From Pezicula radicicola (lineage: Eukaryota; Ascomycota; Leotiomycetes; Helotiales; Dermateaceae): a stretch of 64,000 bases of DNA. Each line of letters starts with the position of its first letter. The first letter of the stretch is position 1. The stretch is from NCBI GenBank assembly GCA_003008705.1, contig PDUO01000005.1, forward strand, positions 1,367,997 to 1,431,996, given 5' to 3'. Positions 22,652 to 34,548 of this stretch are shown here, piece after piece. The notes under the pieces are model-generated. The model did no database searches, had not been told where the DNA came from, and worked only from the letters and a program-made list of their open reading frames with translations. The translations under genes were made by a program, and so were the position numbers.

Positions 22652-25600
22652 CTCTACAGGTGTAGACTAAAGTGACATTTCCTGGACTGACATCTTGTCT
22701 TCGAACTGTGGGAGGGCGCTTATAGTTTATACCAACTGATGTGGTCATGGCGGGAGGCCCCACAATTGTAAACCCGCTCACAAGAGTTTTAATAGAGTCT
22801 ATGCCAAAGGTCTCAGGATTCCTGTCATGTTCAATGTCACTCGTTACCTCGCACTTTTTGTTCCTTGGAGAAAAAAGGGCGTGTGCTCGATTGGTTGAGA
22901 GCTCTCCAAGCCATTACAGCCCCCTGAGACCCACCTAGTCGATAAAGCACGGATTATTATTGAAGATCATGCTGATCGTCTCTATTGAAATGATAAGCTT
23001 TACTGCTCCCGCGACCAGTGATATCAGATAAAAAAAAAAGAGACGAGCATCTGTCCATTCCTGGTCTTCCATGAGACTGGTCCTTCCATCCTTCTTTTGA
23101 AGAGGTTATAAAACAGGAGTAGTTTCGTTGGCTCGGTCTTTGCTATGGCACAAATGCGAAGCGAATACGAACCCTGTGGGCCGTACAGTGGTACTTCGTA
23201 GAAAAGGACAGGTAACGACTTGAACATTTTTAAAGACTTCAAAAACTCGAATCAAGGACTAAGAAAATAGTAAATTCGCTAGAAATTTGGGATTTATTTT
23301 CTATTAGATGCTCCACGGAAACCCATCTTAGTCTTGTCTTTTTAGCAGTTGAACTACAATGAAATGGACAAAAGAATTTGATGTTTAGCTACTTCCAGAA
23401 TTTAGTAGTCACTTGGTAACATCACAAGTTGCTTTCATATTCGAGGTATCCGGAGCATTGAACATCCAAAATTTAGGATAAACTGCTTGGTTTAGGAGTT
23501 GGTGATACAATGTCATACGAGCTCGCTTGGGAGCGTTTGGATAAAGTTCAGATCGTATCCCAGGAAAAGGAAAACTGGGAGAACTAGCCGAGCGAGACTA
23601 CCGGGGGGAAAGCTTAAGTCAAGGACAAAGGAACGAGCTCAGAATTGATATTCCCGAGCAAAGGGGAGGACTGGGTTATTCTCTCGCGTCCAAGCTGTGT
23701 TTGTGGGAATGCAAGTTATAATCACAACTACCAGAATCCAGAAGTTGATCTTCAGCCCTATTCATGATGACTATGAAATGCCAACTCAATGGCCCGACCA
23801 GCCGCAAATAATAAGGCCAGTCTTATAACTGAGTTGTCACCTCAGTAGGTAGATTCGAGAGTGCGAAAAGTAAAACAATCATGGGAATGGAAAGTGAAAT
23901 CAAGGTATCCTGGACTAGTAAAAAGTAGTCACCTTTTTTTTACTTTGTATTCCATTCTTGCATTAACAAGATTCGTTCATCATATAAAGCCTTTACGGTT
24001 AACAGTGAAGTACCTCCTATCAGCACGAATACTGATTTTGAAAACACTCGAAGACACGTCACCAGTGACCGGAGTCCGGCTACATCTATATGCAGAACCA
24101 AGCGCAAATCACTTTGAAATCTCGATGATCTTATGTGTGTACCAATTCTTAATCGGCTAACACTTACAAGAACATAGCTCGTACCAATCTAGTCTACACT
24201 TCCGGCATCCGTGCAGCTCTGACTCTGAGAGCCTCTAAAAGCCTAGCTGTGGGATCAATCCTAACTACCTTCTTTAGGAAAGGTCAAATGCTAACTGTCT
24301 TCTTTAGGTATTGCGTAAAGCAAGGGTAGGCAAACGAAAAAGATAGAAAGTCTTCTAACTTCATAACAACATAGGCTAAAATAATATAATTAGTACGAAA
24401 CGAAGTATGTATATATATACTAAGGAAAATAGTCTACTTATTTAATATAAGTATATCTATTAAATAACTAGAATAAATCGATTTATTCGCTAAATAACTT
24501 AATACCTTGCCTCGCTTACACACTTTGTTAGTTGGTGCATGAGCGGTCCCACAGATAGGGTCTCCGACCAGGATCGATCCTCGTCCGTGGGTAAGATTGA
24601 GCTCCTACTGTAAATGTTTCATGTATTACTTGAGTAGCAGCCTTTGCCGACGTGGGATGAACGGATGATCCGAAACCAGGATTTTAGGATCCTGATTTTG
24701 GCATGATCACCCGATTTATACACTCAATGTATTTGCATTAAAGCCGAGAAAAATCCCCATTAATGCCCCAGATGAAGTTCTACAAAGGATAAAGTTAGGA
24801 GTTCGGACGATTGAAACAATTACGTCTATCGAAAGCGTTGAAACTTTTCTCGGCATTGTAAAGGAGATGACTCCGTACGCTACACATAACCCCTGTGTAG
24901 CAGGTTCGTATGAATATGTGCAACTTCTTGGGCAAACTAGGTTGTCGGGCTAAGACTAAAACAGGTGTGCCAAGTTCCAACATGCATTGGCAACAGCGAA
25001 GGAACCTCTTGCTTACAACAATAATTGAGGTTCTGTTAATTTGAGTGTTGCACAAATGGGCCGAGTGCAATATTGCAGTCTCCGTGAGCTATTCACCTGA
25101 GCACCATCAAAGCTGAAAGTACGTTGATAACGATTTCAAAACAAAACCGTATGCCGAAATTCCATTACATTGTTGCGCACATAGCTAAAACTGATAGAGC
25201 ATATGCTACCCAAGACACTTCTATGTAATATATCGTAAGATGGGATACCGATGTTCTGACAACAAACTCTTGCAATGCCATCCTACCGATACAAAAGTGG
25301 TGCTTTTTAGATGCCAAGGTCGGGGCAATCCTGCACTATGGGTATACTAAATCTTAGGATAATAATTAGCGACATTCATAGTCGCTTCAACATTCTTTCA
25401 ATGTCTCAAAATGATACTCCCACTGTATCCTGCGAATCTACCGTACTAACTCAACAAATCCGGTTTTCACTAAAATGTTCTGACAGCTTATCCAACAGTT
25501 CTAGTTGGTTGAATCCTCTAGATCTTCTTAGATCCTTCAAACTGTTTCCAAACTGTCTAACCAGATCACTACTATAAAAGGTTACTCACTGCCAAGCACC

Positions 25601-27022
25601 TTAGCGAAAATGAGTTAGTACGGTGCAGAGAAGGAAGAGGCGACTGTAGGAATATGAGAAGCATGAAACCCACTTCTTGGCTCGTGATTATTTCGGGCTT
25701 TCCTAACTAAACTTTTAAGTTTTCGTCTTGTCTCTCATACTTTTGTACAGCAATGTAGAAAATGTGTGGCCGTATTATGTATCATATAGAGCGCAGCTTA
25801 CAATAATCGTCCACTACACCCGAGAACGGCTCCCGTTGCGTGAAACATTCAGCAACTCCGGGTGATTCTTGGAACCACGAGTGAGATCAAAATTCGACCA
25901 CCACGCCAAGAACATCCCAGCATGGTTTGAAGTGATAGAGCTGGCGCTTGATGTGATAACATCTATGGGCACAAACAAATGTATAAACAACTACCTCCAA
26001 GGCAATGTAGCTCTCACGGAAGTGATTGGATGCTTCTTGCGGGAGATCACCAGGCACTTCGTAATATACTACAACTCCTTTCTATATTTAAGGATGACAT
26101 AACCCCAAAAGTCCATAGACAAGGATTCTTCAACGTGTATTTTACTAGGGCTCAAAACCGGACAATTAAGGCCTCTTTGTGTTATCTAAGAGTATGTGGT
26201 TTTCATACAACATCAAGCCTAAGACTTGGTCTCAATTTACAAAGAGATAAGTCCAACATTTTAGTGGTGTTTATTTTCGTATGATCCAGTCATAGAGATA
26301 GCGTTCTGTACAAATCCTCAAGTTGTGCTTTCCAAATTAATATAAACCCTGCCAAAGAAACTCCAAAGCATAATCGCCAGCTGTGCCGGCTCTGCCGGCT
26401 CTGCCAGCCTTACCAGCTCTCCAAGTTTTATTAAACTGGGAGTTAAATACCAAACACTCCAAAACGCGCAGTGTCAGCCAATAACTACGTTATTTCATCT
26501 AGCCAAATTCTCCTTCAATTTTCACATAACCAAGAACTTCACATATCACGACCTATTGGTATTGAGGCGAAGCGAGAATTCTACCCCTATTGAGATCTCC
26601 TTGAAGACTCATCGTTTTGAATTTGAGTTATCATCTATTTTGAACTAAATTCTTTTGTTATACATAGGGAATAGACTGTTGAATCTTCGCATTTACTGAA
26701 GCAGCGCGATATTCTATTCTAGGTAGTTTGTAGCTGTACCAATAAACGCGTCTCCCTCTTGCGAGGCGTGTCATAGGAATGCAGATACGCGTTCTAAAAG
26801 TGTTACGTTTATATTTATGCCTTTTCTCCCAAATCTCTCCCTACGTTTCCAAAGTTATCACAACACCATTTGCACTATCGATTGGGGATATTATAACTTT
26901 TTCAAAATCTAAAATTGAAGTTCTATGTACGATCTATCTTTATTCGGATTTCCTCTCGGGTTTAGATATCCGACCATTTTCTAAGTCCTCGAACACTTCT
27001 CCCATCTCCGTAGCTTCCGTAG
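22652..27022. other. long gene-poor region
   Basis: About 4.4 kb without a supportable gene. Open frames (for example 23024-23242 minus, 23861-24160 plus, 25869-26102 plus) are short, often lack an ATG, and match nothing recognisable. 24360-24500 is very AT-rich. 26380-26420 has a few copies of GCCGGCTCT-like units. The first ~200 bp upstream of 22651 would hold the transcription factor's promoter. Confidence 0.45.
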
Positions 27023-29920
27023 TTAAATTACTTCCGCAGTGTTTGGACTCCTAGTCCCAACCCCTTTCTCATTCGCTTCCGGCTTCGCATCACTCATCAG
27101 TATTCTATCTTGAACAACAAGACATCCAATCAAGCATAAACCCATCAACGGAACGAAAGTAGTAAAAATAACATGTGTCCCTTTCATTTTCGCATCTAGT
27201 GTACTTGGAGTCCATTGTGGATAATCTGTCAAATCAGCAACCCCAAATACCATTTAGAATTTGTGATTGTAATAATAGGGGTAGTGTCGATGGTAATGAT
27301 GATTTAATTGCGGCGTATCCTATCGCTGTTGAGACGGCTACACCGGTCGCTGATCCTATTGCTCTTTTGTTTTTGTTTTTTTGAACCAATACTCTTTTTA
27401 GCATTGCTTAAATGGCCTTAAGAACCATAAGCCCTATATAGAGACACGTCTAAGATACAAAAGGGAAAGGGTCAAAAACAACAACTCTCTCTTCCCTAAA
27501 ACCCTCCTTTAAGCCCTAATATTGCAACAAATGTCTTCCTATCTCTATCCCTATAGAGGCTCCTGCCTAATAGAAGGAAACACTCCCTACCCTTTGGGCT
27601 AAGCCTAGCTACTCCCGCCCTCTATTCTAAGGATGTTAATAGGTACTATTCGTAATATTGTGTTGAATTCAATGAATATATAGGAATAGTTATATAATCG
27701 TCCTACTACTACAAGTAGGCCCATTCTAGCACTCTAGCTTCTACACAGAACACAGAATCCACCACTATTGCTACCGACTTATTGCTGTCCATATTGTGCC
27801 TATTCAACATATTGTAATAGACTACATATAAGCTATATATTAATACTATAGTAGCATCCGTAGATTGCTTAGAATCTTATATAACTCCTACTAGTATACC
27901 TTATAGGCTATTGCCCTTATAGAAAACTATCCTCCGAGTATATTTGATTTATAATAAGTACATCTCCCTCCTATACCTCCTCCTATATACGTTAGAGGCC
28001 CTAACTAGTATCCCGTCTCTGTATACTAGAGGTGCGCGAAACATATTGAACCCTTTATATCTAGTAGCTCTCTTATGTCTTTGAACTTATGTGTGTAATT
28101 GATTATAGATTGTATTTATACTCGAGGGAGACGGTCCACTTCTCCTATAGGTATTTAGTGCCTATATCTCTGCCAGCCTAGTACCCCTATCGTGTTATTC
28201 CCTCTTGTTATATAAATCGCCCTCCGACAGCTTGCTTCTACAGACATCTGACTTAAGATGTCTAGATTATCGCTTCGTGTATAGAGTGTCTGCCTTTATC
28301 TTCCTCGTCGCGTCTAATGTACTAGCGTTGTCGTGTTCTGATATTTTGTTGCTTAGGACAGGTGTCAGTCCCTGCCCCCGATCGATCGTTTTGAGCCTCT
28401 CTCTGCTCTCTAGATACTACACGAAGTGCTGAAGGTTCGTAGGGGACACCACGTACAGGTGGAAGCTCGAGTTCCCCGATCTTACTGCTCTCAGTAGATT
28501 TCTGGTTGAGGTTACTATGGCTAAATCTTTGGGTGTAGAAAGTGCTTGGAGTGCTACGAGTGCTGAAGTTAAAAGGTTAGAATCGTCGTTGCTTGCTTTG
28601 ATGGTTGTTTGAGAAGTAATTACTTACTTGGTTGAAATATAAATCCGGCGTCGGCACCTTCTATGGGTAATACTGCAACATAGACACCTGCTGATGTTGT
28701 CCTTGAGAAGAGTATCTTTAAACCTGCTCCAAGGGTCCATAATACAAAACCGAGGTACATTATCGGGCGAAATCTGTTCCTTGATTAGCTATGCTCCATT
28801 CCTTTGTGACAATTCAATTCATTCATACCTCGCTAGACGACTCATCAACAGCCCTGACAGAACACCAAAAACGCTTTGAAATAGTAACAGAGGTAGTACC
28901 AGTGATGTACTACGAAGCGGAGAAAATTGCCGTATGTCTTGAAAGTAAATGGGTAAATAATATAAATCAGCCTGGAATACAGACCTAAAAAGGAGGTTCT
29001 GTCCAAATATAATCGCTTGTGATGGAGACTGAAATAAACGGAGTGGCATTATTGGCAGTTTTGATAGCTTCTCGGTGCTCAAGAAAAGAATGAGAGAAAT
29101 GGATCCGATAACGAGTAATGTTATGATAATTACACTGTCCCAAGGCTAAATACTTCCTCCTGAGTTGACTGGAATCTGAAAGATGACTTAGTAAATGCGT
29201 ATGTTATGATTGGCCAGCTCAGAGGAGAACAAACCGAAATGAAGAGCATTGCTACTACAGCTGTACCCAAACCTAGCTAGTTGATCTTGCGTACTTTATC
29301 CCGCAAACTCCCTGTCATTAACTTATTTGGTAGAAGTAAGACGATACAGATAATGCGAGCAGCTGCGAGCACTGTAGGCACCCAGAAAGCCCATCGCCAT
29401 CTTTTAGAACCAGTTGCAAGTAGTCCTGCAGAAACGAGAGGACCACACCAAGACCAATTGTGGCACTGATGAATCCTTGATACTTGCCTCGCTCTTTCAA
29501 AGACACCAGATCACTGATAATAAATCTGTACCAAAGAGCTGATGCCTCCACCTCCAATTTCACTCAAAGCTCGATAGATGTAAAGCCATGCTGAATTCTT
29601 AGCGAAACCGCAAATAATATCACCCAAGATAAGCATGCCAACGGACTAAATCAAAACCGGTTTGCGACCAAAGATATTTGATATGCGGCCATACAAGACC
29701 TGGAATGCTGCATAGGCAAGGAGATAAGCCGTTGCTGCCCATGTTATGCTACTCTGAGCACTTAGGGCTTTTGCAATTACTGGTAGCGATGTTGTTGTGG
29801 AATTTAGGTCGATGAAGGAGACGAAATCGCAGATTGCTAGACATAGATAAACTACCATCATTTGTTCAAATGGTAGTCTCCAAGGTCGACGGCGCGTAGG
29901 TGTAGCAGTGCTCGTTTAGG
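27023..29920 (-). pseudogene. decayed MFS transporter (DHA2-type), split by an insertion
   Basis: Remains of a 14-TM drug:H+ antiporter-type major facilitator gene. Reading the minus strand, the pieces appear in family order. PWRLPFEQMMVVYLCLAICD and YGRISNIFGRKPVLI are near 29900-29650. GDIICGFAKNSAWLYIYRAL follows, then SDLVSLKERGKYQGFISATI in another frame, then WRWAFWVPTVL. FQADLYYLPIYFQ and GADAGFIFQ are near 29000-28640, ALSTPKDLAIVTSTRNLLRA near 28500, TGVAVSTAIGYAAIKSSLP near 27290, and the C-terminal LDAKMKGTHVIFTTFVPLMG. In-frame stops occur at 29646-29648 and within KIN*LG near 29280, and there are frame changes near 29520, 29430 and 27255. A ~1.1-kb foreign segment interrupts it at 27366-28477. 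It cannot encode a working transporter. Confidence 0.85.
27366..28477 (-). mobile_element. retroposon-like insertion with A-rich tail
   Basis: The segment interrupts the MFS pseudogene inside the RNLLRA / TGVAVS region. On the minus strand it ends in an A-rich tail (AAAAAAACAAAAACAAAA, 27382-27365). It is bordered by GATCCTATTGCTCT (27352-27365) and GATCTTACTGCTCT (28478-28491), a 14-bp duplication with two mismatches. Tail plus duplication is the signature of target-primed reverse transcription, as used by LINEs and their parasites. The 1.1-kb body is TA-rich with many stops, and no reverse transcriptase is recognisable. It may be a truncated, mutated LINE or a SINE-like element. Confidence 0.6.
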
Positions 29921-30251
29921 GAACACGACGACCTATTCAGGCTTAGCGTGGCGGCTTCTAGTAAGGCGCCCTTGCTTTATCCCGATGATGCTTTTCGACA
30001 TTTTCCATAAGAACCCTCTCTCTCCCTCTCTCCCCATCCACCTTCACCCTCACACATCGTCCCCTCTTTCCCGCCTTCCATACGCGGCGCCTAGTCTGCC
30101 TCATTTCCTAAGCAACAGAAGACCATTCTGAGAGCGGTCGGTTAGTGGCACAGCCAATGAGGCTGAGCAAAATCTCTCTTAGAAAATTCACAAGATGCAA
30201 TCCCACATGTAAGAAAGACTCTTTCCCAGATGCATAATCTTTTGCTAATCA
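29921..30251. promoter_or_regulatory. intergenic, upstream of APH-family gene
   Basis: About 330 bp between the start of the MFS remnant and the kinase gene. It includes a pyrimidine-rich stretch (30017-30070) of the kind common in fungal promoters. No other signal is clear. Confidence 0.35.
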
Positions 30252-31427
30252 ATGTCTAGAGGCGGGCAGGAGCAGGATGTGGTTTTGCCCACAGGTGTCA
30301 CAATGTTATCCACCAAGGCTGAGAGAAATCAGGCAATGATGGAGCTCTTGACAGCAGAACTTAAGAGCGACCCTGAAATAGATATGATTGCATCATTGCG
30401 CAAGATACACAAAGATGTTAATCCTCCTGTTGCCAAAAAGTCGAAACCTCCAAAGAAAATGGATTTCTGCGAGAGCCTTGTTTTCGGTCCTAAGATTGCG
30501 GAAATCGTATTTCCATTATCCGATGCAGCAACCAATCTCGTGGATGGTTACATTGACGTTAGTCCTAGCTTGAGAGGTACGAAAAATCAACTTGTGGGTG
30601 CGCTTAAAAGAATGATATCAGCATCAACAAAGGTGTGGGAGAACCAGGCGTTTCGCGCCGTCCTAAGGTGCAACGAGGAGATTGCTGCAAAAATCGTCTA
30701 TGTGAATAACGACTACACGGAGTACACGTCTCTCCAGTACCTTAATGCGCGCGCTCCCGACATACCTGCACCCAAGCCTCACGGGCTCATCAAATTTTCA
30801 GAAGTTTACATTATGCTTATGACCTATATTCCAACAACAACGCTAGAGAGTGTGTGGCCAAATCTTACTCTCGACAACAAACTATCCATTCAAAACAGAC
30901 TACAGAGTATATTTAGCACACTCCGGAGCTTGAAATTGCCACCGGGCCGCAACATGGGAGGGGTTAGAGGTGAGGGTGTGCAAGATTTTCATATGGACGA
31001 CCACGACACTCAACAACTTAACACAATATCAGCATTTGAAGCCTTTCAATTTTCTGTCAATTCATTACCCCCAAGTCCGGCATTCACCACCTTTCTACGC
31101 AGCTTCTTACCTCCACCAAACAACGAGTGTGTCTTCACCCATGGCGACGTACGCCCAGCGAACATCATGGTGGAACAAGATACTAATGGTGGGTACACTG
31201 TATCTGGAATAATCGACTGGGAAATGAGTGGATTTTACCCCGAATATGTGGAGTCAATGCAAGTGTTACACCTTTTCGACCGCAACGTGGAAAGCGATTG
31301 GTATCACTACCTGCCGCATTGTATCTCTCCCGCAAGACATCCTGAACGATTTCTTGTTGGGCGCATCTGGACGATGTCCTTGGGTTTTTCGGCAGTAAAG
31401 GAGGATGAATATCACTACACTACATAA
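30252..31427 (+). CDS. aminoglycoside-phosphotransferase (APH)-family kinase-like protein
   Basis: A single-exon, 391-residue protein of the protein-kinase-like APH superfamily. In fungi these are abundant and mostly of unknown substrate; the name does not imply antibiotic resistance. The N-terminal ~75 residues (rich in Lys and Ser) precede the kinase-like lobe. The hinge region YIMLMTYIPTTTLESVW and the catalytic loop THGDVRPANIM, which has the expected HGD and Asn, are present. The metal-binding motif IIDWEMSGFYPEY follows (DWE replacing DFG). The C terminus is normal. The start is the first ATG of the frame. Nothing in the neighbourhood suggests a substrate. Confidence 0.82.
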   Translation: MSRGGQEQDVVLPTGVTMLSTKAERNQAMMELLTAELKSDPEIDMIASLRKIHKDVNPPVAKKSKPPKKMDFCESLVFGPKIAEIVFPLSDAATNLVDGYIDVSPSLRGTKNQLVGALKRMISASTKVWENQAFRAVLRCNEEIAAKIVYVNNDYTEYTSLQYLNARAPDIPAPKPHGLIKFSEVYIMLMTYIPTTTLESVWPNLTLDNKLSIQNRLQSIFSTLRSLKLPPGRNMGGVRGEGVQDFHMDDHDTQQLNTISAFEAFQFSVNSLPPSPAFTTFLRSFLPPPNNECVFTHGDVRPANIMVEQDTNGGYTVSGIIDWEMSGFYPEYVESMQVLHLFDRNVESDWYHYLPHCISPARHPERFLVGRIWTMSLGFSAVKEDEYHYTT

Positions 31428-31674
31428 CGGCTGAATTTGTGTAGAGGCATCATATGATTGAATAAATGTTTCCCAAAAAAACGCAAAACAGCAGATACAA
31501 ACTCTCCCAGATCAACCGGGGCAATAAAAACCAGGATAATGACAGATCTAACCAAAACAAATACAATCATGAACGATTACAAGCCCAACCTTTAAAAAGA
31601 AACCAGGAGCAAAACACATTGAACCCCAACAATTCATCTCTCAGTTGCTCTGTGGACCTCAAGACGAGCACCCC

Positions 31675-32214
31675 CTACCCTGGCCCTTTCAAACTCTCAA
31701 GTTCAGCCTTCTCTTTTTCGAACTCATCTCTGTGCTCGAGTAGATCTTCCTTCTCAAGTTCATCCAAAATCTCCCAGGCCCAGTCTTGACAGCCCCAATA
31801 TTTGTCTTCGTTGTGGATTGTTTTGGCTTTTGCAAAGTCTCTGAGTTTTTTGAGAGAGTTGGTGTCCACATACCCAACCTGATGTATATCAACGAAATTT
31901 TCGGAAGACGTTGGGTCTTTGGTTCTTTTGCAAACATAACGATAATGTTCCCTCCGGCCTTCGAGGTGGCACAAAAACCCTGTATTATCGCCCACTTCGT
32001 CAACGACATAGAGGGCCCAGTGCTTGAACGCAGGCCCACCTCCTCTGGATCTTACAATGTAGACCTGGCGCCATTCATCTATAGCGGCTGCTGCTTCTTC
32101 TTCAGCGTTATCCCCGCCATCGTTATCCTCCCATCTTGTTTCGCCGGTCGCAGTATTATGATAATACCAAGCCTGTAATGGTTGATCGAAGTGGCGTACC
32201 CAAGTTTCACCCAT
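31675..32214 (-). CDS. WW-domain protein with possible permuted papain-like fold
   Basis: A 179-residue single-exon protein starting at the ATG at 32214 (MGETWVRH). The open frame extends upstream but lacks an ATG. Residues 4-31 form a WW domain (TWVRHFDQ, WYYHNTATGETRWED), which normally binds Pro-rich peptides. A Glu/Ala-rich linker follows. The C-terminal ~110 residues contain FKHWALYVVDE and, later, WGCQDWAWEILDELE. The order His-Trp-(hydrophobic) then Cys-x-x-(aromatic) resembles the LRAT/NlpC-P60 permuted papain family, which uses such His and Cys as catalytic residues. This second assignment is inference from two motifs. A Glu/Lys-rich coiled tail closes the protein. Confidence 0.6.
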   Translation of the reverse strand: MGETWVRHFDQPLQAWYYHNTATGETRWEDNDGGDNAEEEAAAAIDEWRQVYIVRSRGGGPAFKHWALYVVDEVGDNTGFLCHLEGRREHYRYVCKRTKDPTSSENFVDIHQVGYVDTNSLKKLRDFAKAKTIHNEDKYWGCQDWAWEILDELEKEDLLEHRDEFEKEKAELESLKGPG

Positions 32215-32985
32215 TTCCAATAGCGGTATTAGAAACTTAGGTGTTGTTGGCAAATTCTCTGAAGGTGCGTGTGAAAAGTATCTTTGGAAGCAAGATTTAA
32301 TGCCGATGGTAGTAGTGACGTTGTGATGAGCGTGGATGGGATTTTGAAAGGTTCTCAAAGCGATAATGAGCCAGCTTATATAGTTTTGAGATTCTTGGAA
32401 TTAATATTTCCTGCCGCACGGAATCACGAAAGCGTGGTAGGAAACATTGCGAAGCGCTCTCCCAAAATCCAACTGAAGGATTGGGTTGGTTCTCTCTCGA
32501 TACGATTCAGAACTTCGGTCACCTCGATTCTTAATTATCCATAGGAGTAGCTGCTATATTAGACCAGCGGCTATTTCTTTGGGCGATTGACGACCAGCTG
32601 AAGGTTCCAATAAGGAACCGTTCTTCTTCGGGGCGCTGCATTTGAATCCACTCCAACAGATTTGATAGTGGGTGAAATCCTTTTAAACAGATATATTCGA
32701 AAGAGTATGCGTCCATAAGTGGCCAGGCGGCCATTCTGATCAAGCAATGAGTGGTGCTGTTTCCTCTTATTCCAACATGTTCAGACTCGCATAGGCGCTA
32801 CTGACTGAAAAGCGCGCTCAATTTGACAATTCTAAGATGTCGAATTCGATACTTGATCTGGCTCCAAAGTACACCAAACGTAAAAGGATGAGAAGGCTAA
32901 CAGGGGCAGACCAGATCCTCGGGTTCACTTAAGCGCTGCAGAGCTCGATGAGGCGACTTACCCCGTTGTTGGGCTGACCGTAGTA
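32215..32985. other. intergenic, no gene seen
   Basis: About 770 bp upstream of the WW-domain gene. Open frames on both strands (for example 32284-32544 plus) have no recognised content. The right end is the insertion site of the 766-bp element. Confidence 0.4.
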
Positions 32986-33751
32986 AAGTGCTTTATAACA
33001 TTAGTGTAATTTTAATAATTTCAACTCTACCCTAGGGTTTTAAAAACCACTATATTAAATCAGATACCCAGATACCTATAATTACTATAATTATAATAAC
33101 TGTACCACCTTATAATAGTATAGGTTTATAAGTAGTTTAAATTAAAGCTAAGATTAAAACTTTTTAATAAATCTATTTACTTTAATATTAGACTAATAAC
33201 TTTATTCCTCTTAAATAATATTTAGTTATAATAGCTTTTTAGGCTTAAGTCTTATATATTTTTTAATAATTTTAAAAGTTTTAAAGAATATGCTATATAT
33301 AAGTGTTGCAACGTCAATATCTGGTATTTCATTCATTAGTTATTTCATATGTTGAACCTCGTCGCCCTGGCCAATCAGAAGCCAGCGGCCCATGCCGGAA
33401 CCAAGCCTATTCGGGATTAGCCCGATAGTCAGTTCCGACTACAAGAACCACTCTCTTAGTTATTAGCTATTAGCAACCAATCGAATCCAACGTCAATAGA
33501 CCTATATGCGTCCATACTAAGTGAGAACCACTAGTCGAACGCAGTGGGTTATTTGACAAGGATCGATAGCGGTATACCCAGTATACCGACAATAAGAGAT
33601 TATAATTATACTATAATTTATATAGAAAATAAGGTTTTATTATTACTAGTAAGTGATTTTTATTTCTATAGGGTGGTTTTAATATAGTGGTTTTTAAAAC
33701 CCTAGGGTAGGGTTGAAATAATTAAAATTACACTAATATTATAAAGCACTT
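32986..33751. mobile_element. 766-bp TA-flanked element with 72-bp terminal inverted repeats
   Basis: 32986-33057 and 33680-33751 are reverse complements with three mismatches in 72 bp. The outer ends read AAGTGCTTTATAA. A TA dinucleotide borders each end (32984-32985 and 33752-33753), the target duplication expected of Tc1/mariner-type elements. The interior has no transposase: the sides are very AT-rich, while 33340-33600 is a less AT-rich block, possibly a nested insertion. This is best read as a non-autonomous element (MITE). Confidence 0.82.
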
Positions 33752-33753
33752 TA

Positions 33754-34548
33754 AGGCATTAAAGTCAAAATCGACATTTCCCGGTGCCAACCAACAACTA
33801 CTCATCGTGTGACCTAGCTCTCTTGGAGCACGCTGGCACTTAGGAACTCCACTCTCCGTGAAACCAACACGTGCCATATTTTTCATTGCCACCAACAATT
33901 TCCCCACAAAGTAACATCCAAAATGACCATAATTGAAGACCCCAGCCGCTTGAGCGCTTGTAATGCACCGATACCAAGTATGTTCTCGAATTAGAGTTGT
34001 GCAATCATGTCAGTATTTCTTTGGCGCGCGTCAAGACAACTTTCACATCATTCTAGTTGGTCATTAAACGGTAGGCCTCGGAATTTTGATATGTTTTAAT
34101 CAAGGGAAACTACATCTATATTCCTCCGGGCTAGCGACCGATTGGAGACAGTTTCAAGGAGCAGTAGTAAGGAATCTGGTAATTCTGAAAGGGCCCCCGA
34201 GCGGCAAGAGGTGATGAGCGTTGAAGCTCTAGCTTCGAAGAAAGTATGGTTCTGACTGTTGTCGAGACTTCTACATTAGATTGGATATTCCAAGTTTCAT
34301 GGCTCAAGTAGTACTCCACATCCCAACGCCAATTACCTAGTTCTATTTTTGTGCATTGATTGGAAGCTCTTTGGACACTAATAGCCTGTATCGCTCACCC
34401 ACCCTGAGGGTATATAAGTTCTCTGTGTTGTCTTCTCGACAGTCAAATTATAATCAAATCAAATTCTTTCATCTTTCATCTATTTTCATTATCAATTTAC
34501 CTAAACAACGTAAACATATTTTCCAATTAACAACACGAATCTACCGCA
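33754..34548. promoter_or_regulatory. upstream region of SUR7/PalI-like gene
   Basis: About 800 bp with no recognisable gene. It includes CACGTG at 33870-33875. The last 120 bp form an AT-rich leader with many CAA and ATC runs, like the leaders of other genes in this window, preceded by TATATAAG at 34410. Confidence 0.4.

Noticed and set aside
24530..24610. GC-richer block resembling a structured RNA or tRNA
   Set aside because: No cloverleaf with a proper T-loop (GTTCGANTC) and acceptor stem could be formed by eye.
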